From: Cryptomeria japonica
Taxonomy: Eukaryota; Streptophyta; Pinopsida; Cupressales; Cupressaceae
Assembly: GCF_030272615.1 (NCBI RefSeq)
Contig: NC_081414.1
Span: forward strand, 763,568,913-763,632,912
DNA: 64,000 bases
Direction of reading: 5' to 3'
Below the pieces are notes generated by a model, which was not told the DNA's origin, did no database searches, and saw only the letters and a list, made by a program, of their open reading frames with translations. Of this stretch, positions 36,401 through 47,558 are shown piece after piece; position 1 is the stretch's first letter; every line of letters starts with the position of its first letter. The position numbers and the translations under genes are program-made.

Positions 36401-37569
36401 ACAAATTGTACAAAAGAACTCCAAAGTGTGAGAATCCAATCATTAAAAATATGATTGACAGGAAAATTAAGGCCAAGATAAGGCTTTTGGGGTTCAAGGG
36501 TTAGGGATACTCTATTTTTAGAAATTAACTTCTTTGCACTCATCGCTAAACCTTGAAACCTTTAAAATACTAAGGCGAGTTTTAATGATGACAATAAGAA
36601 TTTTGGGGGATCATGGTTTGGGGTTGCACTATTTCTTAATCACATACTCATTTTTTAGGTCCAAGTCTGACTTTGATGCCCAAGACACTTAGCTAGTCTA
36701 ACATTTTGAATCAAAAAATAATAAGATAACAAATCTAATCTAACAACAAAATTGTTCTTTTCAACCCAAAGTAAAGATTCCTTTGTTCATTTTAACTAGA
36801 AAATCAAGCATAAAGAAAGGGAATTACACATGATACTTCATGCTTGATACCAACACCAACACACATAATTGAAACCAAATCAAATATCAATTACAATATT
36901 TTACATATTACTCTTCAAGAGAGGTTTAATGGTCATAATTAAAATTACATTGCATAGGACTCGGATGTTTAGATTTACATGTTCTGAAGATTTAATTGAA
37001 AGATAGTATAGGAGAATTCTAAAAGTTGGTTCTTTGTGTAGCATCTTGTCCATAGCCTCTAGTCCTCAATGGTGGTTCAATGCCACCCAACCATGTGAAA
37101 TACATAGGTCCACCCCACCATGTTAGGACATACTTACATGGCCCATACACTCACAATCATAAAGGTAAGGGAACAAGCTTATGCTCACACAAAACATGAA
37201 GCATAAACATCACCCAATTAAGTAGATAATAACATCATATGAAAAGATATTTTCCTAGGGTTCTAATCACTACTCTAATACTAGGTGCTAGAGAGCCATC
37301 TAGGGAGTGTCATCTCATAGCACAATCTTAGCCACCACATAGAATAGAAGGCCCTCTTATACAAATGAGCACGTCAATAATAGAAGTATCATAGCTCCTA
37401 GAGTGGACTTGTCTTCCCAATCACATCCATAGCTCCTACTAGCACTCAAGGCATGTGTGGGTAAGCCATTATCTAAGTTAATTAATTACCCATGTTTTTT
37501 ATGTTAGGATAAGGTGACATTAACCTTGCAATTCTAAGCCACTCATATGTCTCCATGTTCTTTAGAAAG
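33498..37569. other. Gene-less AT-rich DNA with decayed repeats
   Basis: No coding domain was found on either strand. A short LTR-end-like motif, ATTCACCCCTCTCCC, near 34418-34432 could be a fragment of a Copia LTR. Between about 36030 and 36640, GGGTTAGGG/GGGGTCAAGGG-type blocks recur roughly every 115-135 bp, suggesting an old tandem repeat. The rest shows nothing I can name. Confidence 0.5.
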
Positions 37570-38210
37570 TGTCCTCTAGGACATGTGAGGAAAATATTAA
37601 ATATTTGTACTTTATGGATATTTGTAATTGTAATTTCAAGAGATTGACATGAAGAGGTGATAAATATATATCAAAATTGATAAAATACTCTCCTTCCTAC
37701 ATCCATAATGTAGACACAAAGCTTGGAAGAACTCAAAATGTGTAAAGACTAAGTGGCTTTGAGTTTGGTACCCATGAAGGAGTCACTTGAAGAGTTATTT
37801 ATTATTTTAAATTGTCTACTAGCTATTCATTCTCCAAGGCATGGGTTTCTACAAGAGGTTTTGGTACCGTGTTTTGGGAAAACAACAATAATTTTTCCTC
37901 TCACATTTGGCTATAAAAGGGAGCCGAGGCATAGTTCTTTATTCATCAGTTTGCCATTATTTCCAAGTAGTTACGAGATCATTTGGAGAAGTGCAGTGAA
38001 GTTTATTATTGTGTTATTGTCCCTTTTGAAGATTAATAATATACTTGCCCTCATTCTCTAGTGGAGTTCTTTTCCCAAAGGGTTTTTCCAAGTAAACCTA
38101 GTCTCTCGTTTGGTATGGTTGTTTTTATGTTAATGTTGAATGGTGAAATTACATGTTCATTTCAACTTTAGTTTCAGATCTAGTAATCTTTTTAGATTTG
38201 TAATCACATA
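37570..38210 (+). mobile_element. Probable solo LTR (641 bp)
   Basis: AGAAAG occurs on both sides (37564-37569 and 38211-38216). The block starts TGTCCTCTAGG and ends CACATA, i.e. TG...TA, with the terminal CA presumably mutated. It contains a strong TATA box, CTATAAAAGGG (37911-37921), then a GGGTTTTTCCAAGTAAA element near 38080-38096, as in many plant Copia LTRs. Orientation is taken from the TATA box. The 102-codon frame at 37753-38061 lies inside it and is not considered a gene. Confidence 0.6.
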
Positions 38211-38216
38211 AGAAAG

Positions 38217-39262
38217 TTAATATCCAAGGCTTTCTTCACCTTGTTTCTCAACATTGTATTAGTCATCAATTTATTATGCAACCTCTGCACATGATAACAA
38301 TGCACAACCACTTTGGGTCCAAGTCACATTGGAAGCCACTTCTATAGTCCTCTCTAGTACCTAATTTTAAGACTCACCACATCCCATATGAACATGGAAT
38401 AAAAAGCATACAATGTTGTTTTCACTTTTCTCTCACACACATTTTCTCATTTTGGCCCACTTCATATCACATGATCCAAATGGATCTGACTATACATTCT
38501 ACAAGGTATACTCATACTTGAACATAATAAAAGAACATAAAACATAATAATTATGCATTTTTTGCATATTTTGTTATTCTAAAAATAACCAGTCATTTTT
38601 AACTGTTTCATTAAAATGGTTTGAGAATTCTTCAAATTTTGAAATTCATGAATACAAAAATTCCAAGAATACCCTTTTGATATAAATTCACCCAACATCC
38701 CTCTTTTTACATAAAATAAGCATGTCACAAACCATAGGGCTGATTGGACACCATGAAGCCACTTTTGGATAAAATTTTATCAAATTTATGAAAATAAATA
38801 AATAAACTACCAAATTTTAAATTTGAATCAAAGAATTGATTTTCCCTACACCCTTTAACATTATTCAAACAAGAAACAATCAGAAAATAATGAATTATAA
38901 AGAGAATGGAACATATTTATCTCTAGTTGACTAAATTTTTATATGTATGGTTCTCTAAATACATGCAATGCAATTATAAATTGTTGCAGCAGTCTAAGCA
39001 CCTTAAAATTCCTAATCTAATAATGAAAAAAAAATCTCATGCGAAACCTCCCATCCTAACTCCCACAGTAACAAAAGACAAATTTTCAGTTGTAGGGTTT
39101 CCTTTTTCTCTATGTTACTCACACGAATAGTATAAAAATAAAAATGAGCTCCTTTTCCTTTGTTTACTTTCTACCCATTTCAAAAGACAATAGGGCAACC
39201 AAGGAATCACTAAATAAAGAGGATAAGACTATGAAAAGATCTATTATTGCAAGAAATAGAAT
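38217..39262. other. Gene-less AT-rich spacer
   Basis: I see no domain, repeat or RNA gene in this stretch; the frames are short and random-looking. Confidence 0.6.
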
Positions 39263-39267
39263 GAATA

Positions 39268-39799
39268 TGTTAGAGTAATGTTAACTCCAACTAAGGTTGT
39301 CTTAGAAAGTTGCCTTAGCGCATGCAACTTTCTGTTTGACTGCCTATTGTTCTGTTCTACCGTAATCTACGGACAAGATGGTGCATATGCATTTGTGCAC
39401 ATGTTAAGTCTAACTAAGGTGAACAGTAGATTAATATTGTTATTTCTGCCCTTCTCACAGCACACAGGCTTAGTTCAATGTAATTGTCACCTCCATGATT
39501 TACAGTGATTTATGGTGAGATGAGATGTCAGTCAAAACTGTAATTGGATTTAAGATAACAAAGAAAGAATGCATGTTCAACATAATGCATGTCCTCTTTA
39601 ATTTCCTCTTTAATTTCCTATTCCACCGTAATTTCTCTGTTCATACGGTGGTTCTTTTTAATAAATATGCTTAATGTAATTATGCAATAATTATGCAATA
39701 ATAGAATTTCATTCTTGCAGTTTTCTTCTCTGTTTTTTTTTTCAATTTATTTTTTTCTTTCTAGGTAGATCTGTATTCTATTATGCAGAAAATCTGACA
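39268..39799 (+). mobile_element. Solo LTR (532 bp) with perfect target duplication GAATA
   Basis: It starts TGTTAGAGTAATG and ends AATCTGACA. GAATA is present at 39263-39267 and at 39800-39804. A pyrimidine-rich stretch and a T-run precede the end. No internal coding region remains. It shares no sequence with the Sirevirus-like LTRs in this window, so it belongs to another LTR family. Strand is tentative. Confidence 0.85.
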
Positions 39800-39829
39800 G
39801 AATAATGATCATTAAACAAATTAAGAGAG

Positions 39830-40291
39830 TTGAATAGAGTGAGACGGAGGATCAAGAGGTCTTTCTTAGATCCCCCTAGTGCTCTAGACACCCTAACTAA
39901 CAATGGGATAGCATTAAGTGAAAACACTAAAGAAACCACCATTATCTTTAACAGAGAGGACAAAATTGATACTGCCCCTTTAGCTGTATTGATTGAATAT
40001 TCTTATCCAATGGAAACTGGGCGTGGAATCATAGATAGCGAAGATGTTAAAATGATGATTACCACTGAATGTCTAAATTCCCTTCCGCTTGCTTTAGATA
40101 AAGACACAGGAAATAAATTGAAGAGAAGCGTTTTGGGTAAGGGAAGGATGAAAAGAAAAACTATTACCAAAACCAATAGTGCCATTAAAGATGCAAAAAA
40201 GAGAAGAATATTGAACTTCTACAGTGCTTTAACAATTTGTGCAAGACTAGCAAGGAGGAATTACCATCCAAACCCACAAAATAACATATGA
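39830..40291 (+). pseudogene. LINE-associated N-terminal ORF fragment
   Basis: 153 open codons lie directly upstream of the LINE endonuclease start at about 40308. The fragment is basic toward its C-terminus (LKRSVLGKGRMKRKTITKT) and ends 15 bp before the endonuclease frame begins. It may be the tail of ORF1 or a spacer of the LINE. I recognise no domain, and a host origin cannot be excluded. Confidence 0.4.
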
Positions 40292-40304
40292 TTAAGTGCA
40301 CTAG

Positions 40305-40935
40305 CTAGAATATTAGGGGATTGCAATCCCCAGGTAGGAAGTATGCAATGAAAACCTTTTGTAATCAAAATAGGAATATGGATTTCTTGTTGTTACAGGA
40401 AGTCAAGGCTATTGGAATCCATCCGATTAACAATCTAAGATTAATCTGGAAGGATGCACTAATCTTCCATGCTACACATGAGAAGGTTAAAAGGGATATT
40501 GCTATGTTGGTGAATAGAACTTGGAGCAAACACACTATGAATTTAGGGTGCTCCCCATGCAATAGATGTTTATGGGTAGACATCTTGAAGGATAACATCT
40601 AATTTGGGATATGCTCATTGTATGCCCCGGGAATGATAAAAAAAGAGTAGTTCCTTATGAAAATGGATGACAAGTACCCTCCCAAAGATCCATTCAGTCA
40701 TAGGTGGAGAATTTAATATGATAGAAAATAGTGAAGATAAGAAAGGAGGAAACCCTTGGGGTTAGAAAAGTAATGAGAAATTTTGAAATTTTAGGTTTCC
40801 ACAGTCTATAATGATAGTTGTTGTGCTTCTGGATTCAACTAATACGTAAACTTTTACTTGTATTAACATTTCAGATCACATTCCATGATCTATCATCAAG
40901 ATGAGAGAGCTGCACAAAGATAAAAGATCACACTC
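40305..40935 (+). pseudogene. LINE 1: AP-endonuclease domain (ORF2 N-terminus), broken
   Basis: NIRGLQSPGRKYAMKTF opens the domain, followed by DFLLLQEVKAIG (the catalytic Glu region, QE(T/V)K), SLYAPG, and IGGEFNMIE (GDFN expected). NISDHIP near 40868-40888 matches the C-terminal SDH motif, but the stretch between EFN and SDH is too short. Stops occur after DNI and at 40797. The active domain would nick target DNA for target-primed reverse transcription. The following sequence folds back on this one (see 40812-41054). Confidence 0.85.
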
Positions 40936-41054
40936 CATGATCTTTTATCTTTATATAACTCTCTCATCCTAATGATAGATCATGGAGTGTGATCTGAAAT
41001 GTTAATTCAAATAAAAGTTTATGAGGTTCCAATCCAGAAACGCAACAATTAATG
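40812..41054. repeat. Inverted repeat of about 118 bp within LINE 1
   Basis: The left arm (40812-40930) and right arm (40939-41054) are reverse complements with scattered mismatches. The centre is GATAAAAGATCA-cactcca-TGATCTTTTATC. The left arm carries the forward SDH part of the endonuclease, and the right arm the same part inverted. Confidence 0.92.
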
Positions 41055-41287
41055 AGAAATTCTTCTGAGATAAGATAAAAAAATGATAAAACTATATGAT
41101 CGATTTGAAAGAAGAAAGATAGAGAACAAAGTAATTTATTTTTCTTGGTGTAACAATCAAGGGAGGGGCAAGTTTTTCTTGGTGTAACAATCAAGGGAGG
41201 GGGAAAAGAGTATCTTGCATAGTAGATATGTTTTATAGGCAAATAGACATGTTTTTCTTTCCAGGTAACAAAGAGGATTGTGTTCAA
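40939..41287 (-). pseudogene. LINE 1: inverted copy of the endonuclease C-terminal half
   Basis: A 107-codon frame on the minus strand (41287-40964) reads VTWKEKH near its start and LISEEFLINC, SGLEPHKLL and FQITLHD later. This is the usual order of a plant LINE endonuclease C-terminus (FTW..., DRFLIS..., ...SDH). It is inverted relative to the LINE on both sides. It holds a 34-bp direct duplication (41139-41207, TTTTTCTTGGTGTAACAATC in each copy). Confidence 0.7.
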
Positions 41288-42800
41288 ACTGAGCCTAGAG
41301 CTCTGTCAAACCGCGACACAATAAAGATAATTATACAAATCAAAATCAGCATTCATAACAGAAGAAATAATAGAAGCAACCTCTTCAAATTAGATACTGA
41401 GGTTCTTAAGCACTAAGACCTACCTAGATGGTATACAGACTCTCAGATGCATAACCAATCCTATGAACAATAAAAATACTACAAGACTTACTGTAATACG
41501 CTAACTGATTATCTGGAAAAGCTAGTAAGAACCCTAAGGAAAAGAGAGGCCTTGGAGAATAGGAAGATAAAAAGCAATCTCCAAAATGATCTACTGGAGG
41601 TAAAGTACAAATTATAGAATTACCCTAACAATAATGTCCTTACTAATCAAATGAATACAATTAAGCACAATTTGAGAAAATTTAGATGTAAAAAATCTCA
41701 AGGAGCGATTGTGAGGGCAAGAGTAAACTGGTTAAAAAAGGGGGATATGGGGTCAAAGTATTTCTTTAACATTCTGAGAGAGAAACATAATAAAGGGACT
41801 ATTGGTCCAATAGATAATGAGGACAAGTGATGTTTAATGCAGAGATAAAAAAGGTCTTCTTTGATTTTTACCAATCTTTATTCACTGCTGAGGATGGTAA
41901 TAATAACTGTAAAAAGGCTCAAGAAGTCTATAAGAGGATTATCTCTTCTTTTCACAATGACAAGTCACCTGTTGCAGACGGACTTCCTGCAGAATTCTAT
42001 AAAATAAAAAATCAGTTGGGTGGTGGATGACTTCTTGAGCTTTACCAAGAGGATATCACGAAGGTATCCCTGGGTGAAAAGATCAATAAAGGCATAATCA
42101 AATTACTACCCATGGAATGAGAAAAAAGCAATATCAAGAATTGGAAGCCTATCACTCTATTAAATGTATCTTATAAAATCTTTTCAAAAGTGCTAGCAAG
42201 AAGACACGCTGCAATTCTTCCCAAAATTGCGAACCTGATCCAAACTGGATTCATTTAAAAAAGACACATTTTAGAGAATCTTATAACAAGATGGGAAAGC
42301 CTCGACTAGGCCAAAAGAAATGCTCAAGTCGACATCGTACTTCTAGATTTTGAAAAGACTTATGAGAGGGTAGAGTGGTCATTCGTCTTCACAGTGTTGA
42401 AGGCTATATAATTCCCTCAATAGTTTAGTAGAATTGCCAATTCATAGATAGATATCAATGCTGAACTCATTGGGCAGATCTACAAGACAAGGTTACCGAC
42501 TAGCTCATCTCTCTTCATTATTTCTTTAGAAGATTTTCATTATGCTCTTTTATCTGATTCGATTGGCCTAGTGCTAAAAGGTATCAGTCTCCCTGACTCT
42601 CCTCAATTTCTCAGAATACAGTTTGGAGATGAAACTACAGTTTTCCCAGTATTGAATAAGAACAATGTGAGTAATCTGGGGAATGGATTGGAACTCTTCT
42701 ACAAAGCTTCAAGTTATAAGATTTCTCAAGCAAAATCTATGCTTCTGGCTTGGTCAGATAATCCCTCTAAATGGAACTAAGTGATTTTGGATAGGTTCCC
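41288..42800 (+). pseudogene. LINE 1: reverse transcriptase (ORF2), broken and 3'-truncated
   Basis: RARVNWLKKGDMGSKYFFN (near 41717) is the conserved pre-RT block. DKSPVADGLPAEFYK (about 41960) and IIKLLPME, NWKPITLLNVSYKIFSK and IQTGFI follow. The first catalytic block reads FEKTYERVEW (42349-42378), with Asp of FxKAYDR changed to Glu. The F-A-D-D box reads FGDET (42621-42635). Numerous stops and shifts are present. The sequence ends soon after NPSKWN, so the thumb and zf-RVT part is missing. The family is plant L1-type, non-LTR. Confidence 0.92.
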
Positions 42801-43404
42801 ATGTTAAGAACTATTATAGCACTATACTTATGATATAATTTGGCTAATTTATAATGGATTGGGGCCTTCCTCATTGTAATAAAAAACAAACACCCTCAAC
42901 CACAATAACCTAATTCAACTCATTGACAAAAATTACATGTCACTTATAACAATTAACATATTCTACAAAAATATATTTCTGTAACCACTAACATTTTCAT
43001 CAAGAAACCATTTATAATTGAATAACATGTTTTATCTACATGAATCAAGATATTCAAGAACATTATGGACTTATCTTCAAATCAGTAAACTTCCATAACA
43101 TTTGGGAAAACTTTTATATCAAAAAGATGGAGAATAATTGATTGATGCAAACCCTAGTCCAAGGAGACATGTCTTTTATACCCTTTCTCAAATAATGACA
43201 TGATCGAGCACAAAAAGAAAATGAGATGAAGATAACTCAACTCATTATCTAACTATTACAATAATTTATTACCAATTTTTTTATATTTTAATTTTATTAG
43301 CAGCAAGTTGATTCCGTTATCTCCACATCATGAATATTAAAAACAGAAATTTTATATATGTACGTCAAAAATAGAATATTTATTATTTTAAATAGATAAT
43401 GCAA
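42801..43404. other. AT-rich spacer, nothing recognised
   Basis: I see no coding, repeat or RNA feature. A LINE 3' tail with poly-A could not be identified. Confidence 0.6.
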
Positions 43405-43560
43405 TAGAAGCCATTTTAATGTTCCATGGTTTCCACTTCTCTAGCAAGGGAAAGGTTTTCCTCAGCAAACAATTACTCAACAATTCAACACCATTTTTAT
43501 AAAAACTACATGAATATTGGAATTCCCAACTGTGTAGTAATTTATACTTTTTTAATAAAT
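43405..43560 (-). pseudogene. Decayed copy of the neighbouring F-box gene
   Basis: The minus strand aligns with the part of the F-box gene coding SLHTWEF to DENGSLE (about 44490-44640). Shared stretches include TTGGGAATT (the WEF codons), the codons around NYCLVKK, and CCCTTGC...GTGGAAACC. Small indels shift the frame and several stops are present. Homology beyond both ends is not clear. It lies about 0.6 kb downstream of the F-box gene, in the same orientation, so a tandem duplication followed by decay is likely. Confidence 0.7.
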
Positions 43561-43977
43561 ACATAAGATCCCAGAAAAAAATCTATAACTAGTGTTCTTG
43601 AGTTGAAGTGATATTTGGGTGAACAATCTTCTAAGCAGTAATGTTTCACCCTTGTGATAGACTCAATAATAAAGCCATTGGAAATCATTGATAATGGTAA
43701 CAAGTTTCATTTCATTACATTTATTCCTATGTGGGTGTTGCCAGGCTAATATGCATAGACGATATAATGATCCATATAAGTATTTAAATTCACTGATCTA
43801 CAAAATAGTAATTCCTCCATTAGAAATAAAATTACGATAGCTCAATCTAAACCCTATTTATTTTATGTGCTAAGATTACAAAAGGCGCTCATAAAGATTA
43901 ATAAAGAAAAAAAACATTACTTTGATAATGAATGACTCATCAGTGCCTTCTCCATGTTTCTACATCTGACATTCATA
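43561..43977. other. Spacer between F-box relic and F-box gene
   Basis: Nothing specific was recognised; it is AT-rich and may include decayed sequence of the duplicated F-box locus. Confidence 0.5.
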
Positions 43978-44775
43978 TCAACCAGCAAAGTGACGATGGA
44001 GACATCCAACAAAATTTATCCATCCCTTATTTTTAGAGATATTCATATCATGTTTGAAAGCTTCAGTTTTAATACAGTTTGGAAGCAAATCTGAATTGAC
44101 TAGTTGTCAATAATAACATATCACCTGAAACTTAATTAGAAATATAAACAATATCAGCAGAGATATGCATGCATACACCGGGACTCAGTAAAACTGAATA
44201 GATTGTGTTATTTTACCAATATATAAGAGGTAAAATTGCCTGTTATATAAATGGAAAAATTGGCTGCTGTTGGATCTGTACCGGGAAGCCATCTCAAAAC
44301 AGGAGGAAACAATACATTTACCTTCCACACCTTTAGATCTCCGTTTTACTTTTAAAACATTTTCCCATCGTGGAGAAAAATCATCCGTCACAAGCTTAGA
44401 TACTGTAATGTTCCAAACAAATTTTTCCTCCGATTCTTTTGCTACTGCCAAATGAAATGGAAAGTTAATTACAGACAGAGCATACTCTAGAGACCCATTT
44501 TCATCTTCTAGGGTTTCCACTCCTTCTGGCAAGGGCAACACTTTTTTCACTAAGCAGTAATTGAAGAAATGAGCACTCTTCTTTTCAAGAAAATATGGCC
44601 TGAGAAATTCCCAAGTGTGTAATGATTTATGCCATTCTTTGCTAACTCTGCTAAAACTCAGAAAAGATTGAAGTGGAAGAAGAGGCAGCATGCACATCTC
44701 CACTATGTGCTGTGGTATCAATTCCCATGACTTCTCTTCTTCTCCATCGTATTCCTGTTTTGTTTCCATTTCCAT
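43978..44775 (-). CDS. Small F-box protein gene, possibly with one intron
   Basis: The ATG at 44775 (MEMETKQEY; the second Met is 2 codons later) opens 196 uninterrupted codons to 44185. Residues 16-60 fit an F-box: WELIPQHIVEMCMLPLLPLQ, SFLSFSRVSKEWH, then SLHTWEFLRPYF. F-box proteins bind SKP1 and select substrates for SCF ubiquitin ligases. The C-terminal half has no kelch or LRR repeat that I can see, and 196 residues is short for the family. A GT at 44216 (TTG/GTAAAA) and an AG at 44100-44101 would remove 117 bp and extend the frame to a stop at 43978, adding VNSDLLPNCIKTEAF and more; this splice is my inference. Without it the CDS is 44185-44775. AAATAAAAGC near 44912 (minus) is a weak TATA candidate. 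Confidence 0.7.
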
Positions 44776-45153
44776 AACTCAAATTTTATGTGAGAACCAG
44801 AGAAGTTTATCGCCCAGAGCTCAAAATGAACTTCTTTGTAGAGGTTTGTTTTGAAAATAAGAGATTGTTTGTGAAGTTCGAAGGGGTTTTTTAGTTGCCT
44901 CTCTATGTGCTTTTATTTCAGAACAGCCGACTTGAATTTGCATCGATCTTTTTAAACCCTTGTTCGTTTGATGCTTGAATTGTGATTTAACCGATGTGAA
45001 TTTGTCTTGGTCTTGTCAAACTGAGGTGGCAATTGACCTAATTAAGGATTAAATATATTTATTTAAATATGTTCAATTTAAAGTAGTTATTATGGGGAAA
45101 TGGACTAATAATGCATGGAGGGGACTAATAATGTATAGAGCTATTGTGAAAAG
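44776..45153. other. Upstream region of the F-box gene
   Basis: This is the presumed promoter and 5' leader of the minus-strand F-box gene. It is AT-rich, with a TATA-like AAATAAAAGC about 140 bp before the ATG. No other feature was recognised. A solo LTR begins at 45154. Confidence 0.4.
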
Positions 45154-45577
45154 TGTTGGTGTAAATTATGTCTTATAATTATATTTTATTTAAGTTGATT
45201 TAGTATAATGTATTCATTGTAGTTTGTATATGAGACACTTAGGGAAGTGTGCAACTAGGGAGTAGCTTGTAGAAGAAATTCCACTTTTTGTGGTGTTATC
45301 TTCTTGTCACATTCCACTTTAAGTGGTTGATCCACCTCTTGTGGAATATTTTATTATTTCTCCTACCTACCCTTGTATCTCATTGAGCCACATGCCATGA
45401 GTGTGTGCTCTCATAGCCTTGCATTTATAAGCAAACTCATTTACATTGTATGTAATCAATAATCCCATTTAACAATTCAATAAATTGGGTATTTTGCATC
45501 ATTGATTTTTGTCACACATTTATTCTCTCTTGATTATGTGTTTTCCATTGGACTCTAGATCTTGGGAAATTCTCACA
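45154..45577 (+). mobile_element. Solo LTR (424 bp) with perfect target duplication AAAAG
   Basis: It starts TGTTGGTGTAAATTATG and ends GAAATTCTCACA. AAAAG lies at 45149-45153 and 45578-45582. TTATAAGC near 45425 is a possible TATA box and TTTACATTGTATGTAATCAA follows, as at an LTR transcription start. It lies about 380 bp upstream of the F-box start codon, in opposite orientation. It is a different family from the Sirevirus-like LTRs. Confidence 0.88.
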
Positions 45578-45582
45578 AAAAG

Positions 45583-45999
45583 TGTATCTTTACATATTAG
45601 AGTATAATATATGATCATGTAACAATAATGGCTAAGTTATATCTTCAACTTAATTCTGATTTATATGTCAAAAAATAATGCTTCACGATAAATGTAAAAT
45701 CTAAAACACACAACACGAAAAAATATATGTCTTCATTTATGGAATATATAAAATAGTTCCAAAGGAGAATAAAATAGCTCCAAATTGAATAGGTTTGTAA
45801 ATAGATACTTTTAAAATATCTATAATAGTTTACCTAATGACAAATTAGTTTAGATACTTCATTTGTTTTATTTTTCTTTAGCACTTTTTATTATTATATG
45901 GAAATATAAACTTATGTGAGACATAGCTACATTTTTTTATAAGTCAAAGTAGGAAACAAAGGTACTAATTCTTTACAAAAATTATCCAAAGGCACATAC
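45583..45999. repeat. Left part of a decayed repeat, interrupted by element C
   Basis: From about 45786 this matches 56462-56820 (TTTTAAAATATCTATAATAG, then a TACTTCAT...TTATTTTT block and AATTATCCAAAGG). The match resumes at 53743, after element C. This copy lacks the SINE present at 56531-56660. 45583-45785 shows nothing recognisable. Confidence 0.7.
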
Positions 46000-47493
46000 T
46001 GTTGGCATTACAATAAGAAAGATTGTTGATATTCAATAAGGATATTCAGAAGGTTGTTGAAGATTATTGATATAACTAAAGAAGGATGATAACTATCGTT
46101 ATAACATTATTTTGTCATTAATGTCAAGAAATTGGTTATCTACTTCAGTATGATGTTGTCCTATCTTGAGAAGATTGATTAGAACAAAATTAAGATGTCG
46201 GTAAAAGACACCAAAAGAATGTGATGAATAAAGGGAGGAATAAGTCATTCAATGGGCAACTATTACCGAGTTAGACAATGATGAGATCATGATGTTTAGA
46301 TTGTTTTGATATCCTACATATGTTGTTTATTGTAAGGTTAATACTATACTATGCAACAGAGCAAAGAACCTAGTCAGTAAACCCTAAGGTTATCAATATC
46401 GGTTAATGAATGCGAAATGTCTACTGAATAAAGTTTAGTAGTTACCGAGTTGCAACCGAGTTATGACAATACGCATGGGATGGATAAAAGCATTATTTAA
46501 TGAAGGACAATGATTAGCTGGAGATGTATAAATGATTGGTATGCCATGTATGAAGTTTGTTAAGAATCTATGGCAAAGGAAAATCGGCAAGAAGATCTAT
46601 AGAACAAATTGAACTGCAATAACCTTATGCAAGTTCCAAGATGGGAATGCAAGTCCCAAGGTAAGGTAAAACATTTTCAGATCAAAAGGATACATTGAAC
46701 CTAGTCAAGTTTGAAGATCTGATGGCTAAGATTGATCATGAGAAATTTGATCAAGGAGATTTAGCGGTTAGCAATTGTTTATAAATAAGGAATTGTTGAT
46801 AAACAATGCATGCGGGCAAGTGTATGCACATAGATGCTACATAGTGATTACCGAGCACAGAAGCTTGAAGACCTATTTGAATAACAGAGTAGAAAGCCCA
46901 GCAGAGGGACAAGATAAGTTCTATGACTAGATTGTTTTGAGAAAATAAGAATTTGCTTTAACATTTTAGATGTGAAGTTGCAGATAGATTTTATTACTGT
47001 TATTTTGTAAGTGACAGAAAATCTCTTAATCGAGTGGACTTAACAGTCTTATATGTAAACCCTCTAGCAAGGTAACATTCTAAAGAGAGTGTTTGAAATC
47101 CTTTAACAAGGTCACTTCTAACAAATTGAAGATCCTAACAGATCTAAGGGAAATCCCTTAACCAGGTCACATCTAGCAATGTGTTTGTCATCTTTAATAG
47201 GATTTTCTTTTAACTAAGCATACTCTAGAAGAGTATATATCTTAGTGGGTCCGAAATCCCACAGTGGTTTTTCCCTATTTAGATTTCCATGTTAAATCTG
47301 GTGTTATGAGTGCTGTTATGATTATGTGTTCTTAAGTTTGCATATTTAACAGTTTTTGGTTAAGTTGCTAAAGTATAAGTTACTGAGGTTGAATCTATTG
47401 ATTTTATGAAAGTTTAAGTTTGTATGATTCACCCCCCCTCTCATCTTGTTAGCTATTAGCATCTATACTTTACATCAAGTATCAGTACTAACA
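46000..47493 (+). repeat. Element C 5' LTR
   Basis: It starts TGTTGGCATTACAATAAG and ends CAGTACTAACA. TATA-like TTTATAAATAAGG is at about 46778-46790 (the 3' copy has TTTACAAATAAGG). CACCCCCCCTCTCATC lies about 65 bp before the end. Confidence 0.95.
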
Positions 47494-47494
47494 A

Positions 47495-47507
47495 TTGGTA
47501 TCGGAGC
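47495..47507 (+). other. Primer-binding site of element C
   Basis: TTGGTATCGGAGC directly follows the LTR. It differs by one base from the initiator-Met tRNA complement. Confidence 0.9.
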
Positions 47508-47558
47508 TAAGGACTCTGGAAGACAAAGTTTAAAGGTACTTGAGGCAAAGATCCAAAG

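Noticed and set aside
36030-36640. Interstitial telomere sequence
   Set aside because: GGGTTAGGG appears only as single degenerate blocks, never as tandem TTTAGGG.
37753-38061. 102-residue plus-strand gene
   Set aside because: It spans the TATA box and leader region of a probable solo LTR; the hydrophobic composition comes from T-rich DNA.
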